36,218 nucleotides of DNA, from positions 321-36,538 of the forward strand of contig DCGD01000067.1 of NCBI GenBank assembly GCA_002315195.1, given 5' to 3'. Each line of letters starts with the position of its first letter. Positions within the stretch are counted from its first letter, which is position 1. Positions 8,515 to 15,682 of the stretch are shown here, in pieces. The notes beneath the pieces are model-generated. The model worked only from the letters and a program-made list of their open reading frames with translations. It was not told the origin of the DNA and made no database searches. Made by a program: the position numbers and the translations under genes. Source of the DNA: Prevotellaceae bacterium UBA1787. Lineage in GTDB: Bacteria; Bacteroidota; Bacteroidia; Bacteroidales; Bacteroidaceae.

Positions 8515-9870
8515 ATGGAAAACAAAGAGATTAACAGAAGACAGTTCCTTTCATATACAGCGTTGGCAGGAGCTGCAGTTGCAGTACCGGCATTGTTGTC
8601 TGGTTGCAAAAAAGGGAATGAGATGACCCCGTTGCGTGCGGAGGGCGAGTACTATGTACCTGAATTGCCTGACAAGGCTGACGAAGGCAAGGAATTGAAA
8701 GTTGGTGTTATCGGTTGTGGTGGTCGTGGTTCCGGCGCAGTCATCAACCTTCTTGATGCTGCTGATGGCATTACCGTCACTGCATTGGGTGATGTTTTTG
8801 AAGACAGATTGAATAATTTGCGTGATCGTTTGAAGAATGACCGTCAGCAGGAAGTCGCTGCTGAAAATTGTTTCATCGGTTTCGACGCTTATCAAAAAGT
8901 CATCGATTCAGGTGTGGATATGGTAATCATCGCCACGCCTCCTTTCTTCCGCCCCGAGCATTTCAAATATGCAACCGAGAAGGGTGTACACTCATTCTTG
9001 GAGAAACCAATTGCCGTAGATCCAAAGGGCTATCGTACCATTATGGCGGCGGCAAAGCAGGCAGAGGCCAAGGGTCTGAGCGTTGTTACCGGTACGCAGC
9101 GTCATCATCAGCGTCCATACGTTGAGGCATTCCAGAAAATACAGCAGGGTATGATTGGTGAAATCACCGGTGGAAACGTATATTGGAATCAAAACATGTT
9201 GTGGTACAGAACCCGCGAGGCTGGTTGGAGCGACATGGAATGGATGATTCGCGATTGGGTAAACTGGAAATGGCTTTCCGGTGACCATATCGTAGAGCAG
9301 CATGTTCATAACCTTGATGTATTCTTGTGGATGGCAGGTTATCCAAAGTTGTCAACCGCCACTGCTTTCGGTGCGCGTCACCGCCGTATCACGGGCGACC
9401 AGTTTGATATGTTCAGCGTGGACTTTACATTTGAAAATGGCATTCACTTGCACAGCATGTGCCGTCAGATAGAAGGTTGCGCCAACCGCGTAAGCGAATT
9501 TATCCAAGGTTCAAAGGGTTCATGGAACAGCGAGACACATGAAATCAAGGATTTGCAAGGCAACGTGATTTGGAAATTCGACGATGCAGCGGCACAGCAG
9601 CAGTTCAAGCAGCACGATCCATACGTACTTGAGCATGTAGATTGGGTTAACCATATCCGTAGGGGAACTGCTCATGTTGAAGCAGGCGATACCGCAATCT
9701 CTTGTATGGCAGCCGTCATGGGACGCGAATCCGCATATACAGGCGCAATGACAAATTGGGACGAGATGACACAGTCTCCGTTGGATTACACTCCGGCTAA
9801 GTTGGAGATCGGTCCTATGGATATGTCCGCTTATACAGTTGCAGTTCCAGGTACCGGCGAAAATAAATAA
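8515..9870 (+). CDS. Tat-exported lipoprotein oxidoreductase, Gfo/Idh/MocA family
   Basis: The frame is open from 8452, but the ATG at 8515 gives a proper export signal, so 451 residues is preferred. The N terminus carries NRRQFLS (residues 7-13), a twin-arginine motif, then a hydrophobic stretch and lipobox LLSGC with Cys31. This predicts export through Tat and lipid anchoring. A Rossmann nucleotide-binding motif GCGGRG (67-72), an EKP motif (163-165) and conserved EQHVHNLD (261-268) place it in the Gfo/Idh/MocA family of NAD(P)-dependent sugar and polyol oxidoreductases. Folded export with bound cofactor is established for the family member glucose-fructose oxidoreductase. It lies 29 bp after the cytochrome gene and 2 bp before the isomerase-like gene. 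The substrate is unknown. Confidence 0.88.
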   Translation: MENKEINRRQFLSYTALAGAAVAVPALLSGCKKGNEMTPLRAEGEYYVPELPDKADEGKELKVGVIGCGGRGSGAVINLLDAADGITVTALGDVFEDRLNNLRDRLKNDRQQEVAAENCFIGFDAYQKVIDSGVDMVIIATPPFFRPEHFKYATEKGVHSFLEKPIAVDPKGYRTIMAAAKQAEAKGLSVVTGTQRHHQRPYVEAFQKIQQGMIGEITGGNVYWNQNMLWYRTREAGWSDMEWMIRDWVNWKWLSGDHIVEQHVHNLDVFLWMAGYPKLSTATAFGARHRRITGDQFDMFSVDFTFENGIHLHSMCRQIEGCANRVSEFIQGSKGSWNSETHEIKDLQGNVIWKFDDAAAQQQFKQHDPYVLEHVDWVNHIRRGTAHVEAGDTAISCMAAVMGRESAYTGAMTNWDEMTQSPLDYTPAKLEIGPMDMSAYTVAVPGTGENK

Positions 9871-9872
9871 TT

Positions 9873-10781
9873 ATGAAAAGACGTCAATTCTTACAGGTGG
9901 CTGCTGCCAGTGCGGCTGCCTTGACGCTTTCTTCTTGCGGTGCTAAGGAAGGCGCATGTGGCAAAAAGTGCAATAAGAGTAATGCGGATACCAAGTTGAA
10001 CATTTCTTTTCAGGAAGGAACCGCTCCCGGTGAAAATTTGAAGGAAAAGTTTGACTATATGGAAAAACTCGGCATTGTTGGTTTTGAACCGCACGGACGC
10101 GGATTGAAAGATCGTGTTGCCGAAATCAAGGAAGCACTGAACGGACGCAACATCAAGGTTTCTGCCATTTGCGCAGGATTTGATGGTTTCATACTCGCCG
10201 AAAATGAAGAAGAAAAGGCGAAGTTCGATACAACCATGCGTGAAATCATCACCGCGGCAGGTGAATTGGGTTCAGTAGGCGTTATCATGGTCCCCGCGTT
10301 CAACGGACAGCAGCCTTGCAAGCCTCATACAACGGAAACCCGCCAATTCCTTTGCGAACAGTTGCATGAACTTGGAGAATTTGCGCTCCAGAACAACACT
10401 ACCGTTATTCTTGAACCTCTGAATCGTGCCGAAGCGCATTATCTCCGCCTCGTGGAAGATGCAGCTGCCATTTGCCGTGACGCCAACAGCGAAGGTGTGA
10501 AGTGCATGGGTGATTTCTGGCACATGAAAGAAGAAACTTCCGATTACGCGGCGTTCATCTCAGCAGGAAAATATCTTCAGCATGTTCACATAGCAAGTCG
10601 CGGAAACCGCATCATGCCGGGCGAAGATGGAGAACTTGACAATTACATCGATGGTATGCGTGCGCTCAAGGAAATGAACTATCAAGGCTATGTCAGCTTT
10701 GAGTGTGGAACCAATGGTGACCGTGCCGTAACTGTTCCAGCCGCTGTTGAACTCTTGCGCAAACAGTGGGAGGAGGCATAA
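9873..10781 (+). CDS. Tat-exported lipoprotein, AP2Ec TIM-barrel (sugar isomerase/epimerase-like)
   Basis: The product is 302 residues. KRRQFLQ at residues 2-8 is a twin-arginine motif, followed by an Ala-rich hydrophobic stretch and a lipobox ending at Cys22 (LSSC). The rest is a xylose-isomerase-like TIM barrel of the hydroxypyruvate isomerase, IolE and epimerase group. Metal-ligand candidates stand at the expected strand ends: Glu181 (ILEPLN), Asp214 and His217 (GDFWHM), His237/239 (HVHIA) and Glu277 (SFECG), so it is probably active. The gene is separated by 2 bp from the Gfo/Idh/MocA gene, suggesting linked steps. Such pairs are known in inositol catabolism (IolG/IolE) and in C-glycoside cleavage (DgpA/DgpB), where a 3-keto sugar is made and then rearranged or eliminated. 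The substrate here is not known. Confidence 0.85.
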   Translation: MKRRQFLQVAAASAAALTLSSCGAKEGACGKKCNKSNADTKLNISFQEGTAPGENLKEKFDYMEKLGIVGFEPHGRGLKDRVAEIKEALNGRNIKVSAICAGFDGFILAENEEEKAKFDTTMREIITAAGELGSVGVIMVPAFNGQQPCKPHTTETRQFLCEQLHELGEFALQNNTTVILEPLNRAEAHYLRLVEDAAAICRDANSEGVKCMGDFWHMKEETSDYAAFISAGKYLQHVHIASRGNRIMPGEDGELDNYIDGMRALKEMNYQGYVSFECGTNGDRAVTVPAAVELLRKQWEEA

Positions 10782-10802
10782 GGATGGCATAATAACATCC
10801 TG

Positions 10803-11951
10803 ATGAACATGTTCAAACTTTTACAATACTGCATTTGTCTTTTGTTGACAGGTGCAGTATTGCAGTTTTTTTGCGGTGAGGTGGACAATTCTTGTTTGGC
10901 CTATCCCTGGAGTGCAGTCATTTTCCTCAATTTTTCGGGAATACTTGTTTTTTTGTTTTTTAGATGCGAAAATCACAAGTTTTTTCGTTCGCTGTTCAGT
11001 GAAAATGCCGGCATTGCTGTTTTGGTGACATTGCTTATACTTGTTTTGGCAATGGGGGTGACGGGTAAAAACATCAGCCATTCTTGGCCGTTTGTCTTGT
11101 TGATGCTTTGGCTGGTGGCAATGACAGGTGTTGTTGCCATTCGTGACTGGCATAATTTCCGTCAAGTGTCAAAATCCGCACTGCTTTTTCATGTCTCGTT
11201 GTTCCTGGTTTTGTCTGCAGCCATTTTTGGCAATGCTGACAAGCAACAAATTACCGTCAGGGCAAGTTTGGGTAATGAGATTGCCGAAGGTTTTGACAAG
11301 AAAGAGAACATTGTTCATTTGCCTTTTTCCATACAGTTGGAAGCCTTTCATTTTGAAGAGTACGCCCCGAAACTCTGTTTCTTGACCGATAGTGACGGAG
11401 TGAATGAAGAACTTGCCTTTGTAGCAGACAATAAGGGCAAGGTATTTGACTGTTCAGGATGGACATTCAGCGTAAGTCGGTATTATGATGAAGCCATTCC
11501 TTTAGACAATTTGCAAAACTTTCAAGAGATGCATCATGTGGGTGCGGCCCACGTCGCCTTTGTAGAGGCTTCAAAGGGAGACGTCCATGTGGATGGTTGG
11601 GTTTGTGCGGAAAGTTTTTTGCTCAAACCGATTAATTTACAATTGGATGAAAAACATTTTATAGCTTTCAAACCAGCGTCACCCAAAGGATATGAATCTG
11701 AATTGCTTTTGAGAGATATGAAAGGCGACAAGGAATCATGTAGCACAAGTGTCAACCATCCGGCAGTTTTTGGAAATTGGCTCATCTACCAAAAAGGATA
11801 TGATGTTCAAAAGGGAAAATGGAGCGATTACAGCATACTTGAATGTGTTCATGACGGTTGGTCGTGGATGACGCGTGTAGCGTTATGGCTGATGGTGTTG
11901 GCTACCGCTGTGGCTATTGTTGAGGCACGGAAGAAATCAAGAAAGAAATGA
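10803..11951 (+). CDS. ResB-like cytochrome c biogenesis membrane protein
   Basis: The 382-residue product has about five N-terminal membrane segments (roughly 8-25, 36-53, 70-88, 97-113, 128-145), a large periplasmic domain (about 146-355) and a final membrane segment (359-377). This is the layout of short ResB/Ccs1-like proteins found with CcsA in Bacteroidetes. A His in membrane segment five (SALLFHVSLF) is a possible haem contact. It overlaps the ccsA start by 4 bp (ATGA), indicating translational coupling. ResB and CcsA together form the system II synthase that attaches haem to CxxCH motifs in the periplasm, matching the tetrahaem protein that starts this operon. Sequence divergence of ResB proteins keeps confidence moderate. 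Confidence 0.78.
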   Translation: MNMFKLLQYCICLLLTGAVLQFFCGEVDNSCLAYPWSAVIFLNFSGILVFLFFRCENHKFFRSLFSENAGIAVLVTLLILVLAMGVTGKNISHSWPFVLLMLWLVAMTGVVAIRDWHNFRQVSKSALLFHVSLFLVLSAAIFGNADKQQITVRASLGNEIAEGFDKKENIVHLPFSIQLEAFHFEEYAPKLCFLTDSDGVNEELAFVADNKGKVFDCSGWTFSVSRYYDEAIPLDNLQNFQEMHHVGAAHVAFVEASKGDVHVDGWVCAESFLLKPINLQLDEKHFIAFKPASPKGYESELLLRDMKGDKESCSTSVNHPAVFGNWLIYQKGYDVQKGKWSDYSILECVHDGWSWMTRVALWLMVLATAVAIVEARKKSRKK

Positions 11952-12730
11952 TGTTGACAGAACTATTTCCATTTGTGGCTTTGACGGCCGTTGCTTTTTG
12001 GTTGGCGGCTTCCGTTGTTGCCTTGAAAAACAAAGGTGTTGCCGCGACAATTGTTTGTTCGACAGTGGGTACACTCGTTTTTTCAGGACTGATTGCCTGG
12101 ACTTGGGTGGAAACTGAGCGGCCGCCCCTGAGAACGATGGGCGAGGTGCGTTTGTGGTATTCCTTGTTTCTCGCAGTAATCGGGCTGTTGGTTTTTTTGA
12201 GGACGAAATGGCGTTGGTTGCCCATAGTAAGTTCCTTGCTCGCCACTGTTTTTGTGACGATTTCCTTGTGCCGCCCGGAATTGTTTGAAACGGATTTGAT
12301 GCCGGCGTTGCAAAGTCCTTGGTTTGTTCCCCACGTCGCCGTGTATATCTTCTCATACTCCTTGTTGAGCATAGCGACAATCTATGCCTTGTGGTTGCGG
12401 GTTAGAAAGCCTGTTCGGGTACCTTCTGCTTCAGAACTTTCGGATGAGCGGGCCATGGTAATGATGGGATGGGCGTTGCTTACCTTTGGAATGGTGACCG
12501 GAGCGTTTTGGGCCAAGCAGGCATGGGGGGATTGGTGGTCGTGGGATCCGAAGGAAACATGGGCGGCGGCAACTTGGATGGGGTATTTACTTTACATACA
12601 TCGCAGTCTCCGATGTCGCTACGGTGCCGTGCAACTGACGTTACTTATCGTTTCCTTTCTAATGTTGCAGATGTGTTGGTATGGCCTCAAGTTTCTTTCT
12701 TCTTCATCCACGAGCATTCATGTATATTGA
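11948..12730 (+). CDS. ccsA: CcsA, cytochrome c system II haem-attachment protein
   Basis: The product has 260 residues and about eight membrane segments. The hallmark tryptophan-rich WWD loop is present as WWSWDPKETWA (196-206), which presents haem on the periplasmic side. Conserved flanking histidines are candidates at His129 (WFVPHVA) and His218 (YLLYIHRS), with His258 near the C terminus. It begins with two successive ATG codons inside the end of the ResB-like gene. It is the last gene of the redox operon. Co-transcription with a tetrahaem cytochrome suggests dedicated maturation, although it may serve all c-type cytochromes of the cell. Confidence 0.9.
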   Translation: MMLTELFPFVALTAVAFWLAASVVALKNKGVAATIVCSTVGTLVFSGLIAWTWVETERPPLRTMGEVRLWYSLFLAVIGLLVFLRTKWRWLPIVSSLLATVFVTISLCRPELFETDLMPALQSPWFVPHVAVYIFSYSLLSIATIYALWLRVRKPVRVPSASELSDERAMVMMGWALLTFGMVTGAFWAKQAWGDWWSWDPKETWAAATWMGYLLYIHRSLRCRYGAVQLTLLIVSFLMLQMCWYGLKFLSSSSTSIHVY

Positions 12731-12806
12731 CAACTAAGCCCATTTCAATTTTTTTGGCATTGCCGTTTTTGGTATTTACATTTACCATGGTTTTCTATAA
12801 GTGATA

Positions 12807-12974
12807 ATGCAACATGACGAAGAGGGTATGCAAAGCCAATGGTTACGAAATCGCTATGTGTTTGGGGGTTCAATGAACGTCATATCGTTGTTGAAGCATT
12901 TTGAGGAACATTTTCGATGTGGGAGTTTTTTTGACCCAACAGATTTATATGAAATCTATCATGAAACCATATAA
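12807..12974 (+). CDS. Small ORF of unknown function (55 aa)
   Basis: The short frame begins at the ATG at 12807 and ends at TAA 12972-12974. The translation is mixed and protein-like rather than low complexity, charged at the N terminus, and ends DLYEIYHETI. I do not recognise it. It has no clear promoter or ribosome binding site and lies between the convergent redox and polysaccharide operons. It could be a real small protein, the tail of a decayed gene or chance. The rest of the 275-bp gap (12731-13005) shows no convincing terminator hairpin for either operon. Confidence 0.2.
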   Translation: MQHDEEGMQSQWLRNRYVFGGSMNVISLLKHFEEHFRCGSFFDPTDLYEIYHETI

Positions 12975-13005
12975 CTCCGAAGATCCGAATCTATCATTGC
13001 CATTG

Positions 13006-13761
13006 CTAAATTAGGTATTTCCTCAATCCGCAGAAAAGATATATCGCCATGCAGTATATGGATTTCAATAATCCTACGGATTCGTATTTTCTAATTATAT
13101 TCCACTGGCTTCTTACCATTTTTAGTTTGTTGCCAGATCTGGAATTGGGTGTGATGCGATATAAGGCGTGCATCTTTCCTGTATTGTATGCAATAAACCC
13201 TTTTCGTAACAGTGCCAACAGAAAGATATAGTCTTCTTTTTTTTCCTTTATGAATGATAGACTACCTATGGCATCCTTCCTTATCATCAGCGTCAGCCAA
13301 GGTATTCCGTCTGTCTTGAGAAGATCACGATAATCGTATTGGTTTGCCGTCATTACAAGCCTGCCATTTCTTTGTCCATCGTACATGATTTTCTCATAAT
13401 GGGAGAACACCACGGCGTATTGGTTTGTTTCAGCAAATTCCACCTGCTCTGACAATTTGAATGGTTCCCAAAGATCATCACTGTCCAAGAATGCGATATA
13501 CTTTCCTTTGGCCTCTTTGATACTCCTGTTTCTTGGTGCCGCCGGTGAACCAGAACGAAGGTTTGACCTATATAGTTTGATACGCGGGTCATGTTTAGTG
13601 TATGTCTCTATGATGGCAATCGTATTGTCTGTAGAACCATCATCGGTAATAAGCATTTCCCAGTTTTGGTAAGTCTGTGCTTTGACAGACTGAATGGTCT
13701 CAGCAATAAAATCGGCAGAGTTATAACTGGGCGTTATTATTGAAACTAATGGTGTATTCAT
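13006..13761 (-). CDS. Family 2 glycosyltransferase
   Basis: The product is 251 residues with a GT-A fold. The N terminus VSIITPSYNS and the DDGSTD motif (40-45) bind the nucleotide, and DSD at 93-95 is the metal-binding DXD equivalent. No membrane segment is evident apart from a hydrophobic C-terminal stretch. It is the last gene of the polysaccharide operon, sharing one base with the stop of the preceding acyltransferase gene. It should add one sugar to the lipid-linked repeat unit on the cytoplasmic side. Donor and linkage cannot be told. Confidence 0.9.
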   Translation of the reverse strand: MNTPLVSIITPSYNSADFIAETIQSVKAQTYQNWEMLITDDGSTDNTIAIIETYTKHDPRIKLYRSNLRSGSPAAPRNRSIKEAKGKYIAFLDSDDLWEPFKLSEQVEFAETNQYAVVFSHYEKIMYDGQRNGRLVMTANQYDYRDLLKTDGIPWLTLMIRKDAIGSLSFIKEKKEDYIFLLALLRKGFIAYNTGKMHALYRITPNSRSGNKLKMVRSQWNIIRKYESVGLLKSIYCMAIYLFCGLRKYLI

Positions 13762-14768
13762 TATAATACTTTTTTATTCAGGAATGGAATGAGATGAAGA
13801 ATGTATGATGCGAGTAGAGAGAGTAAGAATGATGTTGTCACAATGACCGCCATGTTGGCAGGAGGATTGAGTGTTAACATATTTTCTACATGTAATCCCT
13901 TGAACATGACATTCAGAAATACTGGGTGTATGATGTAAATACAGAAGCAGTGTCTTGACAATTTATGTATCGACCTGCTTTCTATGGATTTGAATCTCAT
14001 GATGCAGAACAATGCTGCCGATGCAGCGATAGAGAGCATAAACTCCGGTCCCACGATAGGGTTGCAGACTCTTGCTGCCAAGAAGCAATATACTATGTAA
14101 ACAATGAGGCAGGCAAAGGAAAGCATTGATGTCTTTGCATCGTTGGGTATATACCTGTTGATATAGAAACCGAGATAGTATGTAGCAATGAAACTTGGCA
14201 GCATCATGTAACTGTTCATGTTCATACCAGTTATCATGCAGATGTTAGGAATCAGTATTCCCATGATGGCAAGAACCCAGGCAAATTGTGTGTGTTCCTT
14301 TTTTGTTGTATGAAGAATGTAGGTGTGGAGGGGTGGAGTAACGAGATATAGTCCAAGTAGCATATACAGATACCACATGTGTGTCCAGCAGTTGCCTGTA
14401 AGGAAGTTTATGAGGCTTTGGGAGAGTATCGATGTAGTGGAGGTGCAGCGATTGGTCATGACCTGCTCGATGATGCACATGGGAAGACCGAAGACGATTA
14501 GTGCCAACAGTATGCGTGGCATGTATTTCCTGACAACCTGAGTGTAGGTGATGGCCTGTGGTTTGTCAAGAAGCAGGGCTCCGCTGATGATGACGAATAA
14601 GGCTACGGCACAGGAAGAGAGGTTGTATGCTACCTTATATGCGAACAAGATGGTATCTCCGTCATCCGGATCATGCGATGATATAAACAGTGATGACACG
14701 TGTATGAAGATAACCATTATGGTGGCTATCCCACGAAGGGTGTCGATGAATGGGATATGTTGCTTCAT
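13761..14768 (-). CDS. Acyltransferase family 3 membrane protein (O-acetyltransferase-like)
   Basis: The 335-residue protein has about ten membrane segments. The N-terminal IDTLRGIATIMVIFIHVSS (8-26) has the conserved Arg12 and catalytic-type His23 of the OafA/NodX acyltransferase-3 family. These proteins move acyl groups, usually acetyl, onto surface polysaccharides. The start overlaps the end of the SGNH-like gene by 4 bp. It is one of three such proteins in this operon. No fused SGNH domain is present. Confidence 0.88.
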   Translation of the reverse strand: MKQHIPFIDTLRGIATIMVIFIHVSSLFISSHDPDDGDTILFAYKVAYNLSSCAVALFVIISGALLLDKPQAITYTQVVRKYMPRILLALIVFGLPMCIIEQVMTNRCTSTTSILSQSLINFLTGNCWTHMWYLYMLLGLYLVTPPLHTYILHTTKKEHTQFAWVLAIMGILIPNICMITGMNMNSYMMLPSFIATYYLGFYINRYIPNDAKTSMLSFACLIVYIVYCFLAARVCNPIVGPEFMLSIAASAALFCIMRFKSIESRSIHKLSRHCFCIYIIHPVFLNVMFKGLHVENMLTLNPPANMAVIVTTSFLLSLLASYILHLIPFLNKKVL

Positions 14769-15667
14769 TTGATATACTTCTTTATGCTGTCGGCCAGCTG
14801 TGCGGTATAGATGAGTGCACCTTGGTGGTTGAGGTGGTCTTTATCTCCAAACAAGCTTGGCTTTTTCTTGTAAAAGGAGGCATTGTAGTTGTCAATGACC
14901 GGGATGTTCAATTCCCGGCAAAGCGCAAGGGCACGCTCGTGGGACTGTGCATGGTAGGTGTTGTAGTAGTGTGGTGGAAGGAAGCATACAATCCGTATGT
15001 GGCGCGATGTGGCATCGCGCATCAGCCGATTCAGATATTTGAACTTTCGCTCGTCAACTTTTACGTTCTCTGTTCCGGCACTGTCTGGTATCTCGTATGG
15101 CGTGAATACATTATAGAATGGATCATAACCTTGCGTACCTTTGTTCTTTTGAGTCATTGCATAGAAAGCTGTGGTTATCCACTCAGAATTGAACTTCACA
15201 AAGTTGCATTTCAGTTTTATGGCGTCATTCGCATGTCCCAAATCGTCGTACACCTCATTTATGGTGTGTTCCATACCATAGTAACCTTTGAAAGATTTGA
15301 GGTACTCTGTATAGTCGTTGCCGATGTCGATGTAGTCATATCCCGGGGTCAGGGCATAGGCAATCACCTTTGGAGTGTGGTTGCGTAGGAACATGTTGTA
15401 GCGGACCCATGCGCATAGGGCACCGTTTCCAGCTTCCCCTGCGTTGTAGCAGGTCATCCCAAGGTGTTCGGTCAAGACTTGTGGCACTATTTCCCTTACG
15501 GCGTATGAGGAACCGAGTATCAGTATATCTTCCCTTGCCTCATACATGCAGTGGTAGTTTTGTGTATGGGCATATTGCTCTAACATCCTGTTTGTCCATC
15601 CGAAGACAGTGTCGAGGACAGTTACGACAACCAAAAACGATAACATGTATATCAGGAATTTCTTCAT
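14765..15667 (-). CDS. SGNH-hydrolase-like membrane-anchored protein, likely MBOAT partner
   Basis: The product is 300 residues with an N-terminal hydrophobic anchor (about 4-22). SGNH-type blocks are visible: ILGSSYAVRE with the nucleophile-type Ser at 53-54, a glycine block around 76-81 (AGEAGNG), and the C-terminal catalytic Asp275-x-x-His278 in GDKDHLNHQGA. The layout recalls AlgJ, AlgX and DltD-like proteins that act with a membrane-bound O-acyltransferase to acylate polymers outside the cytoplasm. The MBOAT gene lies immediately upstream (15-bp gap), supporting that pairing. It could instead remove acyl groups as an esterase; the sequence does not decide. Confidence 0.7.
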   Translation of the reverse strand: MKKFLIYMLSFLVVVTVLDTVFGWTNRMLEQYAHTQNYHCMYEAREDILILGSSYAVREIVPQVLTEHLGMTCYNAGEAGNGALCAWVRYNMFLRNHTPKVIAYALTPGYDYIDIGNDYTEYLKSFKGYYGMEHTINEVYDDLGHANDAIKLKCNFVKFNSEWITTAFYAMTQKNKGTQGYDPFYNVFTPYEIPDSAGTENVKVDERKFKYLNRLMRDATSRHIRIVCFLPPHYYNTYHAQSHERALALCRELNIPVIDNYNASFYKKKPSLFGDKDHLNHQGALIYTAQLADSIKKYIK

Positions 15668-15682
15668 TGGTGTTTGCCATTG

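Noticed and set aside
14750..15388. 212-codon plus-strand frame opposite the SGNH-like gene
   Set aside because: Antisense shadow; the minus-strand product has clear SGNH motifs and operon context.
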